The notes: generated from the letters alone by a model not told the origin. A stretch of 64,000 nt of DNA from Fallopia convolvulus (GCA_964016875.1 OZ024728.1:25212328-25276327); one strand, 5' to 3'; numbered from the stretch's first letter, positions 20,607 to 32,570 are shown. Program-made: numbers and translations.

Positions 20607-21552
20607 GGGAAAATTGAATTTAATCACCCTTTATTTCAGACTTTTTACATTTAACTACCCTTTATATGTTTTTTTACAAATAACCACCTTTTATTTGCAA
20701 TTTTGTGGTATTTAACCACCTCTTGACAAAATAGGTTACTTTTTCTGTGAAGTCTAATAGATTTGATTTCTTTTTTAATTTTCTAAAATTAATTCTCACT
20801 TTAGATGAACAACTTGATAAAATTAAAATTTAATAGAGTAAGGAACCACTAACAAGAAAAATTAGGGTTACTGTATCCTAATCCCCAACTCTATAACCCA
20901 GTAGCAGAGAATTGAAATCCAAAACCCCCATTTAGAATTTAAATTGAATAGAGCATGGAAGCTACAAATTAACCCGGCCGAGCCTTGCAATTGTTCCCAA
21001 AATCGGATCTATTGTTGTTGTCGCCTCAAGAGGAGAAATCGGCGTCGTCGAGATATTGTGATATCAATGAGGAGTGAAGATTTTTGTCAGCAACGATATC
21101 AACTCCGGAGAATATCCGAGTGTCGGATCTCGATTGATGAAGGAGGTGAGAAAAACGGGACCGTTTTTAGTGAAGGGGTGAAAGGAGAAGATGAATCGCA
21201 GCAGATCACACAACCGCATCAGATCTTTGCCGGAGTTGCTTCATCCACCGTCCGTGTCCATTCCCCTGTTCTCTCCCTTTTTCTCTTTGTTCGTCGTCGT
21301 TCAATTTGTTCGCTCATCAGAAGAACACTTCCATCTTCTTTCCCCTTTTTATTTTAAATTTGTTTTTTTAAATAAATTTTAAAAAGAAGGGTAAATTTTT
21401 TTTTAACTTAACATAAAATGTAACCTATTCTGTCAAAAGGTGGTTAAATGTCACATAAATTAAAATAAAGGGTGGTTATATGTAGAAAAAAATATAAAGG
21501 GTGGTTAAATGTAACAAACATGAAATAAGGGGTGGTTAAATGCAATTTTCCC
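20607..21552. mobile_element. Mutator-like element, 946 bp, long inverted repeats
   Basis: The ends are long inverted repeats of about 130-150 bases, starting GGGAAAATTGAATTTAATCA on the left and GGGAAAATTGCATTTAACCA on the right (complement). The 9-bp sequence TTAATAAAT flanks both sides exactly (20598-20606, 21553-21561). Long terminal repeats plus a 9-bp duplication define a Mutator-like element. The terminal repeats contain GGTGGTTAAATG-type motifs several times. The unique core (about 20760-21400) has an open 137-codon frame but no transposase, so it may hold captured host DNA. Confidence 0.87.
20944..21357 (+). CDS. Possible captured gene fragment inside the Mutator-like element
   Basis: A 137-codon frame, rich in Arg, Ser and Cys, fills the GC-richer core of the element. 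It begins MNRAWKLQINPAEPCNCSQN and ends with a hydrophobic stretch. Base composition is higher in G+C than the surrounding repeats, as is usual for fragments captured by Pack-MULEs. I do not recognise the protein and cannot tell whether the frame or strand is the real one. Confidence 0.22.
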   Translation: MNRAWKLQINPAEPCNCSQNRIYCCCRLKRRNRRRRDIVISMRSEDFCQQRYQLRRISECRISIDEGGEKNGTVFSEGVKGEDESQQITQPHQIFAGVASSTVRVHSPVLSLFLFVRRRSICSLIRRTLPSSFPFLF

Positions 21553-21561
21553 TTAATAAAT

Positions 21562-22356
21562 TAGTTTAAATTTCTAGTGGGTCATAGTTAATCGGAAGAA
21601 GAGAAATTATGAGTATATTTGGACATATAAATTGTTTAACTAGTTGTATTTAAAATTAGAGTTTTATTTGGATAACTAGATAAAATATAAATTACAGTTG
21701 AAATAAATTAATAAATTGTATTTGGACATAAATAATTAGTTATAACTAGTTAGAAGTTACAATTTATATTTTTATTAATAAAAAATTAATTACAATTATT
21801 TTTATTTTAATTATTTTATTCAAAGAAACTTCAAACAATTACCCAAACTCCTTGTTTTTAAGGTTTTTATTTAAACTAGTTAATTAACTAGTAACTAGTT
21901 TATTTTGACGTACCAAATATTGTTTTTTTTTTCAACTATTAATTAGTTAAACAACAAGTTAAAATGGTCATACAAATACACCCTATATCGATTATATTAA
22001 TTATTATTTTTAATATAAGTTCGAATTCGCTTTTCAAACTTAAAACACTTATAATATATTGGTAATTTTATCTTTTTTTTCGATATGAGATCTCTCATAA
22101 TCTCTCAAACACATCCCTCAAGTGCAATTAGTCTAATGTAGTTGACACTTTATAAAGTTTTTTTAAGGGTGATAAGCCCAAATTGAATGAAGTCGTTAAG
22201 GGTGGCTAGCCCAATCATGCGTTAATTGGACTCGCTAACTTTGATACCATTTTAAAAATATTAGTGGATCGTAGTTAACCGAGAGCTGAGAAATTACATC
22301 AATTATTTTTAATATAAATGCAAATTTAACTTCCCACCTAAAATCTTAAGATAATA
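21562..22356. other. AT-rich intergenic DNA
   Basis: The stretch has many TTAACTAGTTA-like short palindromes near 21640-21930 but no ORF and no clear element ends. Around 22170-22260 is a GC-balanced piece that reads like the edge of an old repeat. Confidence 0.5.
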
Positions 22357-22610
22357 CTCCCTCCGTTCCAATATATCGGGTTTTAGCCCTGTGCACACAT
22401 ATTAAGAAAAACTTTACTTTTGCTTTAAAATAAATAATTATCCCTCTTTTTATTTAAAAATAATTTTAATTACTTGAAAAGAGTGTCATTTTTATTTTTA
22501 TTGGATACAATTGTTTAAAATGACAATTACCAAGAAAGACAAGTAACTCAAAATCCCATATATTTTAAGACAGAGAAAAAAACTCATACAAAATACATGG
22601 ATGAAGGGAG
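22357..22610. mobile_element. Stowaway-like MITE, 254 bp
   Basis: It starts CTCCCTCCGTTCC and ends ATGAAGGGAG, with TA on both sides (22355-22356, 22611-22612). CTCCCTCCGT termini and a TA target duplication are typical of Stowaway MITEs of the Tc1/mariner type. There is no coding capacity. Confidence 0.82.
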
Positions 22611-23284
22611 TAGATAAGAATTTCATCTCACCAATAGAACAATCATTTTTATCTCATTTTTAATCTGTTTTTTGATGTGGATCTCTCTCAAACTCTCTTA
22701 AAAGTTTGTGCGTTGATAAACTTTGAAGAAATTAAACGGTGAAATTATTGAGCTTGAATAAAATTTGAAGGTTTGATCATGCTCCCGAACGTGTGGTGTG
22801 TAGAAGAACTTGATGTCGTGAGTGTTCTACTTAGTTGTTACTGTACTATTTTGCACATCGAAAAAAGAGACAAAAGCAACCACTTGTATGTATTGTGGGA
22901 CGTGTACGGTCCATAATAAAAAAATGAACAAGGGCCGTCAAGATGGGCGGTGATGGATGAGATTGAACCTTGAGCCTTGAGAGAGGGGATATTCTAGATT
23001 TCTCGCGATATATTGCCACAGCCAGATTGCCAGAACGTGCCACGTCACTAGAAGATGCGGGTGTTGGTAGAAAGCAATGGACTGCTGTGTAGCGAATCCA
23101 CCCCCTCGACCTTCACGCAAATTGCTTCTGTAGTAATTTAATGCAAGCCTAATAGTTTGAAAACAATTTAATACGGAGTAGATAAACTGATAAAGTTAGG
23201 AGTTTTTAATATTAAATAAAAATTTAATTATTAAGATTGAATTATTAATATTTTTTTTTTCGATGTATTTACTAATTTTCTTAA
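22611..23284. other. Intergenic DNA without recognisable gene
   Basis: Nothing coding is supported. A remnant ACGGAGTA near 23173 resembles a Stowaway terminus. Confidence 0.5.
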
Positions 23285-24051
23285 TCTAGAACTATATATT
23301 AAAGTAAACATTTTCAAGCCACCACGTTGATTGTGGTCCCACCTTATTTTTAAAAATTAATTTTTATTTATATTAATTTAGAATTTTTAATTAAATTCTT
23401 TTCTATCTATTTATGTGAAAAAAATAATTTTTTTCAATTCAAAATTTAATTAAAAATAATAAAAAGAATTCTATTTTTATCTTTTTATCTATTTATGTAA
23501 AAGATTTATCTTAAATTAAATTTTGATAAAAATAAAATAAAAAATTCAATATCTAGATAATTACTTTCCCAAATTGAATTTTGATAAAAAAAAATATATT
23601 ATATTTTTCTTAATTTTCTTTTTGACTTATTCATGTAAATATAGAAAAAAGTTATCTTTAAAAAATACAGTTTTTATTCAAATTTTTTCATCTTTTATTA
23701 TTAGTTATCTTTTAAAATTTTTATTTATAATATTTTTAAGAATTGAATTTTAATAAAAAAAATTATAAGAATTTACATTATTTCTTCATTTTTATCATTT
23801 TTTAAAAGAGCAACTAAAATAATTTATATTGATATTTTTGCATGAATAAATTATCATTAAGCCATTAAAATCATATTGGACTCACTTTAATGATTTTGAC
23901 TTCGTCTCACATTATAACAAATGCAAAATTTTATATAAAATATTTATAATAAATAAATTATTTTAATTTTTATATTAAATTAAAATTATTCATTAAATAA
24001 ATTAAATGTTAAATTCATGTAGTCGTGCATGGTACGACGGATATAACTAAT
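23285..24051 (+). mobile_element. Non-autonomous Helitron-like element, 767 bp
   Basis: The start TCTAGAACTATATATTAAAG matches the element at 9982. The end has the hairpin GTCGTGCATGGTACGAC followed by GGATATAACTAAT. Insertion is between A and T. The interior is almost pure A/T and has no Rep/helicase gene. It shares GCCACCACGTT near the start with other copies in the window. Confidence 0.62.
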
Positions 24052-25106
24052 AGGTTTTAAAATCTTACCCATATTAACAAACTCAATAAGAATAAGACCG
24101 AAGCTAGATAGTTATAAAGTGTAAATCCAAGTGTGAGGATATTTCCATTCTTAGTACGGAGTGTTATTTTTGTTGTAATGTTTTTAGTCTTATAATTAAA
24201 AAATAACTAGTTGAGTTCTTATATGATGCACGATTTTTTTATAAAAATTTCTAATCAAATATCTTTTAAATTTGCTTAATTAAATAGTTAGTTTAATTTT
24301 TAAAACATAAAGTACCTAGATTTTAGGAATAGTACGTATTTCTGATTTCAATTAGTATAAAAATTAAATAATAGGATCCAATCTATTGATAAAGATAATA
24401 ATTCAAAAACACCCAAAAATAACATATAAGCGAATTAAACGTGAATCTTATATTACATGTGACCAAAATGCATCTTTTTTAGTTTGTAGAATAGTCTTAG
24501 TTCTCATGCCCTGTACGAGATTTTATAGTACTATTGTATTACTTATTTGTATTTATTAAATTTTGATTAAATTGATGTATATAAGGATATTTTTAAAAAT
24601 CTATATGTATCTAATATGTAAAACAATGTCATATTTCAAAATAATTATTAGAAATTGATATAGGAAAGGGTATTTTTAACAAACTATAAGACTCTTATTT
24701 AAAAAAATATCTTATCCAAGCCTCCAATTTCTAATATCTTATCCAACCCTTGGAGGCTTGGATAAGATATTTTTTATACTAAGATTTAAAAATATCTTAT
24801 CCCAGAGGTCTCCGGTTCGACTATTATGGGCATTGCTCTTCACAAAAAAAAAAAATCTTATTCAAAAATAAAACTAATATATTGATTGTTTTATTTAACA
24901 TATAACTATAACTAATTAAAAATTAGCCAATTAATTTTCAACCAATAAGATTAATATTAAAAAAGATGAATAATGTGGGGTTGTGTTAAATATTATTTTA
25001 ACCTCGTTAGTCTATATGGTCAGTTCGATAGTGTTGATATACTAGTTGAAATGCATTATGTAGTTGATCTTCAAAAAATTTCAACTAGTGTGAGTGTTTA
25101 GTAATT
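24052..25106. other. AT-rich spacer with a hairpin and a SINE-tail-like piece
   Basis: A strong inverted repeat lies at 24707-24773: TATCTTATCCAAGCCTCCAA pairs with TTGGAGGCTTGGATAAGATA across a 22-base loop. Next to it, 24798-24852 includes a B-box-like CCGGTTCGACTATT and ends in a run of A residues, so it may be a truncated SINE 3' part. No gene is seen. Confidence 0.5.
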
Positions 25107-25297
25107 CACTACTCCATTCTGAAGATTTAACAACCATATAGACGCCAATGGTCGCTAATCTGGACTTCAAAACATGGAAAAAAAACCAAATTAGCGACCA
25201 TGTGGTCGCTAGAGAGGGCGTCCACGTGGTCGCCGGGCCTTTATAGTCGCAATAAGTGCGCGGGGAAATTTCCCGCCAGCATGTAGCGACCATATGC
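25107..25297 (+). repeat. CACTA left terminus and first part of the 5' palindrome array
   Basis: This segment matches 57504-57738 of the second CACTA copy, including the common piece AGTCGCAATAAGTGCGCGGG. Palindromic half-sites such as GCGACCATGTGGTCGC are frequent. The array is cut at GCGACCATATG by the nested insertion and resumes at about 37116. These repeats are probable binding sites for the tnpA-type protein, by analogy with Spm. Confidence 0.75.
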
Positions 25298-25400
25298 AGG
25301 CATGGCAATGAGTCGGATCGGGTACGGGTGTTCCACCACTTCCACCACCCGACCCGCGGTTGTTAACCGCCCACCCGACCCGGTATTTTCACCTAACGGG
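25298..25400. mobile_element. Truncated hAT-like MITE scrap
   Basis: CAGGCATGGCAATGAGTCGG followed by GGGTACGGGT and Pro/Gly-like CCACCCGACCCG text resembles the common plant hAT MITE that starts CAGGGGTGGCAA. Only one end is present, directly against the LTR. The other end was probably lost in the same event that shortened the right LTR at 37083. Confidence 0.4.
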
Positions 25401-26861
25401 TGTTGAGAGGGTTTCTTGACAACAAATAAATTTATATCAAGACCCCGTTGTGTATAGCAGAGTCAAGTTCGTCCACGGGAAGCAAGGTTGTTCGTCTACC
25501 AACTAAAAAAACAAGAAAACAAAGTAAAACAAGCAAAAACAGCTACGACCAACCTCAATAATGACCTTATCAGGGTCGTTAACGAACCTGGAAATCTATC
25601 GAAAACCAAACAACTAATGACCTAAACGTAGGTTCGGTACTGATCTAAGGAGCCTCGGTAACGAACGAAAACGAAAGCTAAAGTAAACAAATTCAATAGA
25701 TAAAAAGCTCTTAGACAAGGGTGACCACAACATAGCTATGCATAAGAACTCAAGTGAAGATAAAGATCATGCCTTTGAAGATAAATCTATCAACTTTCGT
25801 TGACTAACAAGTAAATCAATCAACTTTCATAAATCAATTCACTTTATTACTTGTTTTGAATCCAAAGCTCGAAACTTTCGTTAACGAACAATATCATCAT
25901 TCAAGTTCATAACTTTCTCTCTCGATCAAGCAACAAACTCGAATTACTTCGACTATCGTCTAAGCATAAACACAACAAGCAATTCAAAGGATAGAAGGCA
26001 ATCAAAAACTCAACACAATCATTAAAACATGCACAACTATGTCGGGTTTCAACCCCGACCCTAGATAAGAAGACTACCCGCTATTCATTGAAATAAAGCA
26101 AACAACTTTAATCAAAGAGAACATTGAAAGCAAAACTAAACTTACTTGAAATTGAAAATATCGTCTTACAATCTCGTGGAATCCGAAAAGAAACTGAAGA
26201 ACAAACAAACTAACGAGAGCTCGATCACCGAACTACTCCTCTCTCACGATCGAACCAGTCCGACTCTCTCCCTCTCTCGACTTCTCCTAAAACAAGCACG
26301 AATCCCACCTTGTCTAGGGTTAGAACAAGGGTATATATACTAAGAAAGCTATCTATAAAAGACCTAAAAGATATAAACTTACCCTACATAAAAGATAACA
26401 AGATAAAAGTTATAATTTCCGAAAGTCGGCTGCGCCCCTACCGACACGGGTCCCTCGTTAACGACCCGCACAGGGTCGGTAGACTTTGCTGAATCCCTTA
26501 CAAAAACTATCTTTTACAGCCTCGTTAACAACCTTCACAAGGTCGTTACCGAGCCTCTGTTTTGACTTCTCTCGAACTTTTCCTTGGCTTTAACTTTGCA
26601 TTCCAACTTGATTTTCCATGCAATCTTCTTCCTTATCTTCCATGTATTCCACCTTCCACCACAAGACTTCTACTCAGCTTGAAAAGTGCTCCTTTTCGCT
26701 TAAAAATCTACAAAAAGACACAAAACGGAGTAACTTCCATACTTTTCACAAAATATGCAAAACATATCCAAAAACACACAAGACTAACTCTAAAACCTAA
26801 CAAAACTTAACCAAACAATCTAAGAAAGACACCTAAAACTAGACTAAAAACACGAACATCA
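25401..26861 (-). repeat. 3' LTR of the minus-strand Athila-like element
   Basis: On the minus strand the LTR starts TGATGTTCGTG at 26861 and ends CCCTCTCAACA at 25401. It is 1461 bases and matches 35832-37083. Within it GTCGTTAACGAACC, CTCGTTAACGACC and related palindromic motifs occur in pairs (25565-25600, 26445-26490, 26518-26560). Confidence 0.82.
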
Positions 26862-28754
26862 AAATACCCCATACTTAGACTTGCTTGTCCTCAAGCAATC
26901 ACTGTACAATAACCAAAACCAAACAAACATACTCATCAAGAAATAGCCATCAACTCAAAAACAACATCAAAACATAGCAGAAAATAGTAAATGACTATTA
27001 ACGTCATCACACATATGTAAGCACTAATAGACATAAGCAAATACAATCCATCCTCACCAAGGATATATACAATAACCAAAATACTCCATACTTAGATTTG
27101 CTTGTCCTCAAGCAATCACTATACAATAACCAAAACCAAACAAACATACTCATCAAGAAATAGCCATCAACTCAAAAACAACATCAAAACATAGAAGAAA
27201 ATAGAAAATGACTATTAATGTTATCACACATATGTAAGCACTAATAGACATAAGCAAATACAATCCAACCTCACCAAGGATATATGTGTTTCACTCAACT
27301 CTCAAGTGTTTGGGCTTATAAATTCAATCTCTCAACTCAATCTTATATGCAAAAACTCATAGAAATTGGAACTTATATCACCAAAATCTCCACCTAAAAT
27401 TTGTCAAAACAAGCAAAAATCATCAAGAGAACTTAGGCTCAATGAAAAACTTCATAGAAGCTTCCATTCAGCCGGGTTGTAACGGGGCTTGGTAAAGACA
27501 AATAAGGCGTGGAAATATTTTGGCTATGTGGTGCTAATGATATCCGGGAATAAAAGACCCCTAAAAACTCACACATCCACCAAAACTCTCAACAACAACA
27601 TACCAAACTCACTCAACTTTATGCACATTCTTTTCACTCACCTTAAATCCTAGAAAGCCTCATATAAACATAAAAGAATCTCTGTTTAACTTTAAACACA
27701 TACACATTTAATTCTCCTTTTTATCTTTCTTCCCTTTTCATTTTTTCATTTCAGCTCTTCTGTTTTTTCCTTCTTATCGAACAACCTCATTAACGACCCA
27801 GAAGAGGTCGTTAACGAGCTACAACTTCTCCTCGTTTTCCTTCTCTTTTCAACAACTTTTCTTATTCTTGTGCATCTTTTCACCAAGAGATCTCTTTTTC
27901 TTACAAATCAAAAACAAGAGACTTCCAATCTACCCTTCCCAAAACCCTTTAATTTAAACCAAACATAACTTTTTTTACTCTACAAAGCATACCTCTCCAA
28001 CTAAGTCTTAATCCTCGGATAGAGTCAAGCTTATCTTGGCTAGGGAAATATTTTTGTGGAGTTAAAAATAAAAGGCTAAAGCTCAAATTGGCTATCAAAA
28101 AAGGATAATGCAAGGGTGGATAAGGATAAATAAGGCTCATAAAAATAAGTTCTCTATCATATGACTTTCACAAGTAATGAACTAATATCTCATATAGGTC
28201 TCAAGTAATAGATAACCATCACAATTCCAAGAGATAATATACATAAAAGAGAGTAAATCACACATGAAAAGAAGAGGGATTTCTAATGTTCTCCATATAA
28301 GGCCAAAAATAACTCACAAGGTAGCAATTTTTGTTGGATTGCATTACTTATGCTAAAAGTATACATGCTCAATTTCATCAAATTGCTATTCCTCAATAAA
28401 ACAATTTCATATCAAGAATCAGGCTATACCATCAAATCATGCTTGAAAGGAAATTACATGATCATGCTAGCAATTAACTATCATAGAACCAAAAGAAAGG
28501 GTATTTATCCATTCTAAAAACTCTTTTTGGAATTTTTTATTTTTCAACTTTTTTGATTTTGATTTTTTCAAAAACAAAGACAACTAAAACAAGACAAAAC
28601 AAACAAAACACACAAAACAAGCAAGTTTTCTTCTCTTCCCTACACCATACTTAAAATTACAATGATAAAACTAAGCAGAAGAAAAAGAAGGAAAAAGAAA
28701 GAAACTCACAAGATAAACTGAAGTGGAAAAGTTCATCTTCTTACAGCTGAATCA
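26862..28754 (-). other. Conserved non-coding 3' region of the Athila-like element
   Basis: This untranslated stretch lies between ORF-1 and the 3' LTR. It matches the corresponding region of the plus-strand relative (about 49930-51844) in many blocks, for example the complement of TTACCAAGCCCCATTACAAC near 27480, and CAAGATAAGCTTGA near 28032. The last part is duplicated in tandem with a period of about 211 bases (26862-27072 and 27073-27290). The hairpin TTGCTTGAGGACAAGCAA lies near both duplicated ends. Conservation without an ORF suggests an RNA-level role such as packaging or strand transfer. Confidence 0.6.
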
Positions 28755-30324
28755 TCGCCCTGGTGGTGGAAACTGACGCTCAAAGTTGCCCATGAACTCG
28801 TACATGGTCCTCCAACGCTCCTCATCAATCGTCACCCTTTGCTCCATCGTCCTCCAACGAGCATCCGCTTGCTGCTGCCTCGCATCATCCAAAGTCATGC
28901 GAGCTGCATAGACACCCTCCCATCGATCCATCCTATGGGTAAGCTGTGTCTGCTGTAGGTTGAGTTATTGCATCTGAAAAGATAAATCTTCGGCCCATGG
29001 AGGTGGAATACTCGATCCAGTGTAGGTGGGCTGAGGAGGTGGTGTGAAGTGGTCTTGGTGCTGGAAGTGGTCATGGTAGATCACTGGGTTGTAGGGCATC
29101 ATATCTAAGGACTGCGGCACGGTAGGCGGTGGCGGGGGTCGTTACCGAAGCTGTGTGCCTCGGTAGTGGCCTCGAAGTAGTCGTTAACGAGCCCAGGAGA
29201 GTCGTTAATGAGGTCATCGTCATCTCGCAGAACTTCGGTACCGAGGTCATCGTCCCCGATATCGAGTTCCTCTGTGGCCGCCTCCCTTTCTGCATCATCT
29301 TCATCCATAGCTTCGCCCTGTCTGTTGAACCTTGTCTCACACGGCCTCAACGACGACTCATATTGTGGCTTCTTCTCTAACGTGAATGCATGACCCGTCC
29401 AAGACTCGTACCAATTTGGCACGTAAAGCAGTTCAAACTTGTCTCGGGTAAGAAGCACATCTTGGTCAAGTACCTTGGTGGCGTGCCCTCTCTCGGTTCT
29501 CACAAAAATGCCGGAAGCAAACCAATAGTTCTTGTTGAGCTTTTGGGCACGGTTCGACGTATAAAGGGAAAGATTGATGCCGAGCTTCTTCGCTAGAAGA
29601 CTCCCTAGATTCCCGCACCACACTTCTTTATACTTGATCCCGTGCTTCTCAATATATTGCAACCATTCAAACCCCAAGTTCAAGGGGGCGGAATCCTCAA
29701 ATAGAATAGTACGGAGGCATGCAACCTCCATCCGTGTCGGCCTTGAAAGCTCTCTCTTGGGCCAAAATGTGGCGCCCAAGACTCGGAGAATGATCCGAAA
29801 GATAGGGTTGATGATGCTTGCCCCAGAAACTGCTGCGGTGGAAGGTTCAACCTCCCCGGAGATGTAACTCCAAGTATTGGTAACCTTGAAGTCTTTGGCC
29901 TTGTAGTCCCAGGAGTGGTGAGGAAGCTCGAGAAGTGCATTAAATTGAGCCATTGTGCACTCATGATTGGTATTGCCGAGCCGGAACCTGATCCTTCGAC
30001 TGAATTCTTGTTCTTGAAGCTTGTTTGGAGAGTAGCCAAGAACTTGGCGGTAAGAGCTGGGTAATGCGGCATATCCTCTTTCTTCAACAATTGAGGTACT
30101 CCGAGAACGGAAAAGACGTGCTTGACGTCTTCATATATCCCCATTGACTTAGCGCTTGACCTCGAGAACCACCTAGTGTAGTGGTCCTTTTCAAGAACGG
30201 CATCAAAGATATTAGCTTGCTCTTGAGTAGCTAATATAACATTGTCCATGCGTGGAGGGGACGGGGGCCTTTGAGTCCTCTTCTTCTTTCCGGCTCTCGT
30301 GTTAGCTCGGCTAGTGCTTGCCAT
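28755..30324 (-). pseudogene. Athila ORF-1-like protein, frameshifted
   Basis: The minus-strand gene starts at 30324 (MASTSRANTRAGKKKRTQRP). It runs through FSRSSAKSMGIYEDVKHVFS and LLKKEDMPHYPALTAKFLAT, then shifts frame near 29985 and continues as RIRFRLGNTNHECTMAQFNA and LFEDSAPLNLGFEWLQYIEK to about 29105. A further shift leads to a Gln/Arg-rich tail ending near 28755. The layout matches the ATHILA ORF-1 family (Pfam PF03078), proteins of unknown function in plant Athila elements. Such genes usually lie downstream of pol; here the gene follows gag-protease with pol missing. Motifs of the GTCGTTAACGA type cross its coding sequence at 29136-29230. Confidence 0.6.
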
Positions 30325-31511
30325 TTGTACCTACAAAAACCATGAATTTCCAAGATAAGATCCACACAAAACAACTAAAAGAAACCTATACTTGTTCTCG
30401 AATATGCTCTCGAATTGCCTCGTTAACGAGCCAATTGGGTCGTTAATGAAGCGTTTGGGTTCGTTTTGAAACTGAGCATATTACAGAGTCGTTAACGAAC
30501 TTGGGAAGGTCGTTAACGAGCCTGAGCGAGAACAACTTGCAGTCTATTCCGAATACTAAACCTAAAAAATTTCCAAAAATTCTAGCATGAATCAATCACA
30601 ATCCCACATAAAACACATAATCAAGCACATGCAACCCCATACTTACTCGATTACCCTATCCAAACATGCCAAAAATTGCCAAAACTCAAGGTGATGATCA
30701 ATCATCTCAAGAACAAGATTTCAATGCAAATTAAGAAAGATTAACCAAGTATAAATCAAGATCAATCACCATTCGTAGAAGCAATAAAATCATCATGCAA
30801 TTTAGACATCCTAACCAATCACTCAATCAAGATTCTAGATATGGATTGTACCCCGAAATTACCATGAATCTTGCAAATAGAAAGTTAGGGTGTAGAAATC
30901 ATACCGTAGATTCGAAGAATTGAAGAACAAAGATTGAATTTGGGGATGGGTAACGAGGCTTGTGGTGCGCCGGTAACGAACTCAAGAGGGGAGTGGGCTC
31001 TTATCGTGGGGGGCAGATTGGGGTTAGGGGCGGTGGTGCTCCGATCGGTAGTGGCTTGAGATTTCGGTGGGGTTGGATTGAATCACTTGAAGATTTTGCT
31101 TGAGATAGAGATTTGGGTGTGGGAGTTTGAAGGTTTGAGGGGGTGTTAAATAGGAAGAGGCAAGAAGAGAGGCGGCGTGGGGAAGGGGATAAAGATAGAA
31201 GATAGATTAGGGTTACTTACCTTACCCACGTCTGCCTATTTGCATCTCGACATGGGTCGTTAACGACCCTGGGAAGGTCGTTAAGGAGCCTGTGCGACTG
31301 ATTTTTTCAGCGTTGTTCCGAGCCCAACTTCCTATACCATGTTAGTTTCGAGCAATTCTATCTTGCTTACTTCTAGACTACTAAAAAAACTCAAAAGAAA
31401 GCTAAGAAAAAGATCTAAAAAGAAAAGAAAACTAAACTAAAACTAAAAACGGGGTTGCCTCCCGTAAGCGCTATGTTTAACGTCGTTAGCCCGACGTACA
31501 TACCTTATAGA
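30325..31511 (-). other. Leader between protease and ORF-1 of the Athila-like element
   Basis: No ORF is supported. It contains several paired GTCGTTAACGA-type motifs (30419-30450, 30487-30525, 31255-31290) and GC-rich text near 30940-31200 that could carry a promoter or splice acceptor for ORF-1. On the minus strand, AAGGTATGTACG at 31494-31505, just after the protease stop, fits a splice donor. Confidence 0.4.
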
Positions 31512-32570
31512 TCAAGGCGGTTCCTTTTCAGCTATGTCGGGGTTTTGAGAGACCCCATACTTAGATTTGAAGGCATTATTATCTTGTCTCACCAAATTTG
31601 GTCCTTTATATTCTAGCAATATGCTTGGTATTCCTACACAAGGGTTAGTGGAATCCGAAAACCAAGGTGGTTTCGATTCCTCTATAGCATAGATAGTGGG
31701 GTACGGTGTAGGAATAGAATATAAGGAAGGCTCATGACCAATAATAGTGAATCCATGGTTAGAATACTCACCTTCATCCATTGGTGAGGATGTATGCACC
31801 GTGGTAGTTGGGGTCGTTAACGACCCATCAAATGCAAATCCTTGCTCGGTATTATGCCATAACGAACCGCCTTCCTCATATTGTTGCATGAAAGACTCAG
31901 TACTGAGCCAGGGAGGGTCGATAACGATCCCGGTTGCACTCTTGTAATCCTTGTTTGCTGGAGGAGGGTCCTTAGACTCAGCAATGTCGAGCTCTGGCTG
32001 AGTCGACTCGATTTGTGCGGTAGTTGTTGGGTAGTTGGCATTTTGGTTGAGGCTGAATTCTACACGCTCCTCTCCTATATCGAAGGTGAGCAGTCCTTTC
32101 CGAACGTCCACCCTAGCGCCTGCTGTAGCGAGGAATGGCCTGCCTAGAATGATGGGGACTAAAGGATCTTTAGGCATGTCGAGGACAATAAAGTCATTTG
32201 GAATAAAGAATTTCCCGAATTGAATGGGATAATCATCGACGACTCTTGTAGCTTTCACACATGATCTGTCCGCCATGTATAGCCTCATATCCACAGGTTC
32301 CAAAGGTCCCATGTTAGCTTTCGACCAGATCGATAGGGGAAGTAAACTGGCATTGGCTCCCAAATCACATAGAGCTTTGAATCGGTGGTCGCCTATGCCA
32401 ATTGTGATGGCAAATCTCCCTGGGTCGCCTAATTTCTTTGGAAGAGTAATAGATCGAACCTCATCTTGAAGCTCTGTAATGGATCGTTTCCTGCTAAGGA
32501 TGTCTTTCAAAAACTTTGTATAAGCCGACATTTCGCTTAGGGCCTCAGTGAATGGTATAGAAATATCCAA
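31512..32570 (-). pseudogene. Retropepsin-type aspartic protease of the Athila-like element
   Basis: The minus-strand frame holds the retropepsin core FKALCDLGANASLLPLSIW, with active-site Asp in DLGA (family norm DTGA or DLGA), then VPIILGRPFLATAGARVDVR, the second conserved part (ILGRPFL). The frame is the direct continuation of gag and is separated from it only by a nonsense codon at 32574-32576. After the core comes a 170-residue tail rich in Ser/Pro/Glu that ends EKEPP, and the reading frame stops with no reverse transcriptase following. In autonomous gypsy elements RT would come next. Confidence 0.78.

Noticed and set aside
29129..29867. Plus-strand ORFs across the ORF-1 region
   Set aside because: They are complements of the minus-strand Athila ORF-1 frame, which has recognisable family sequence.
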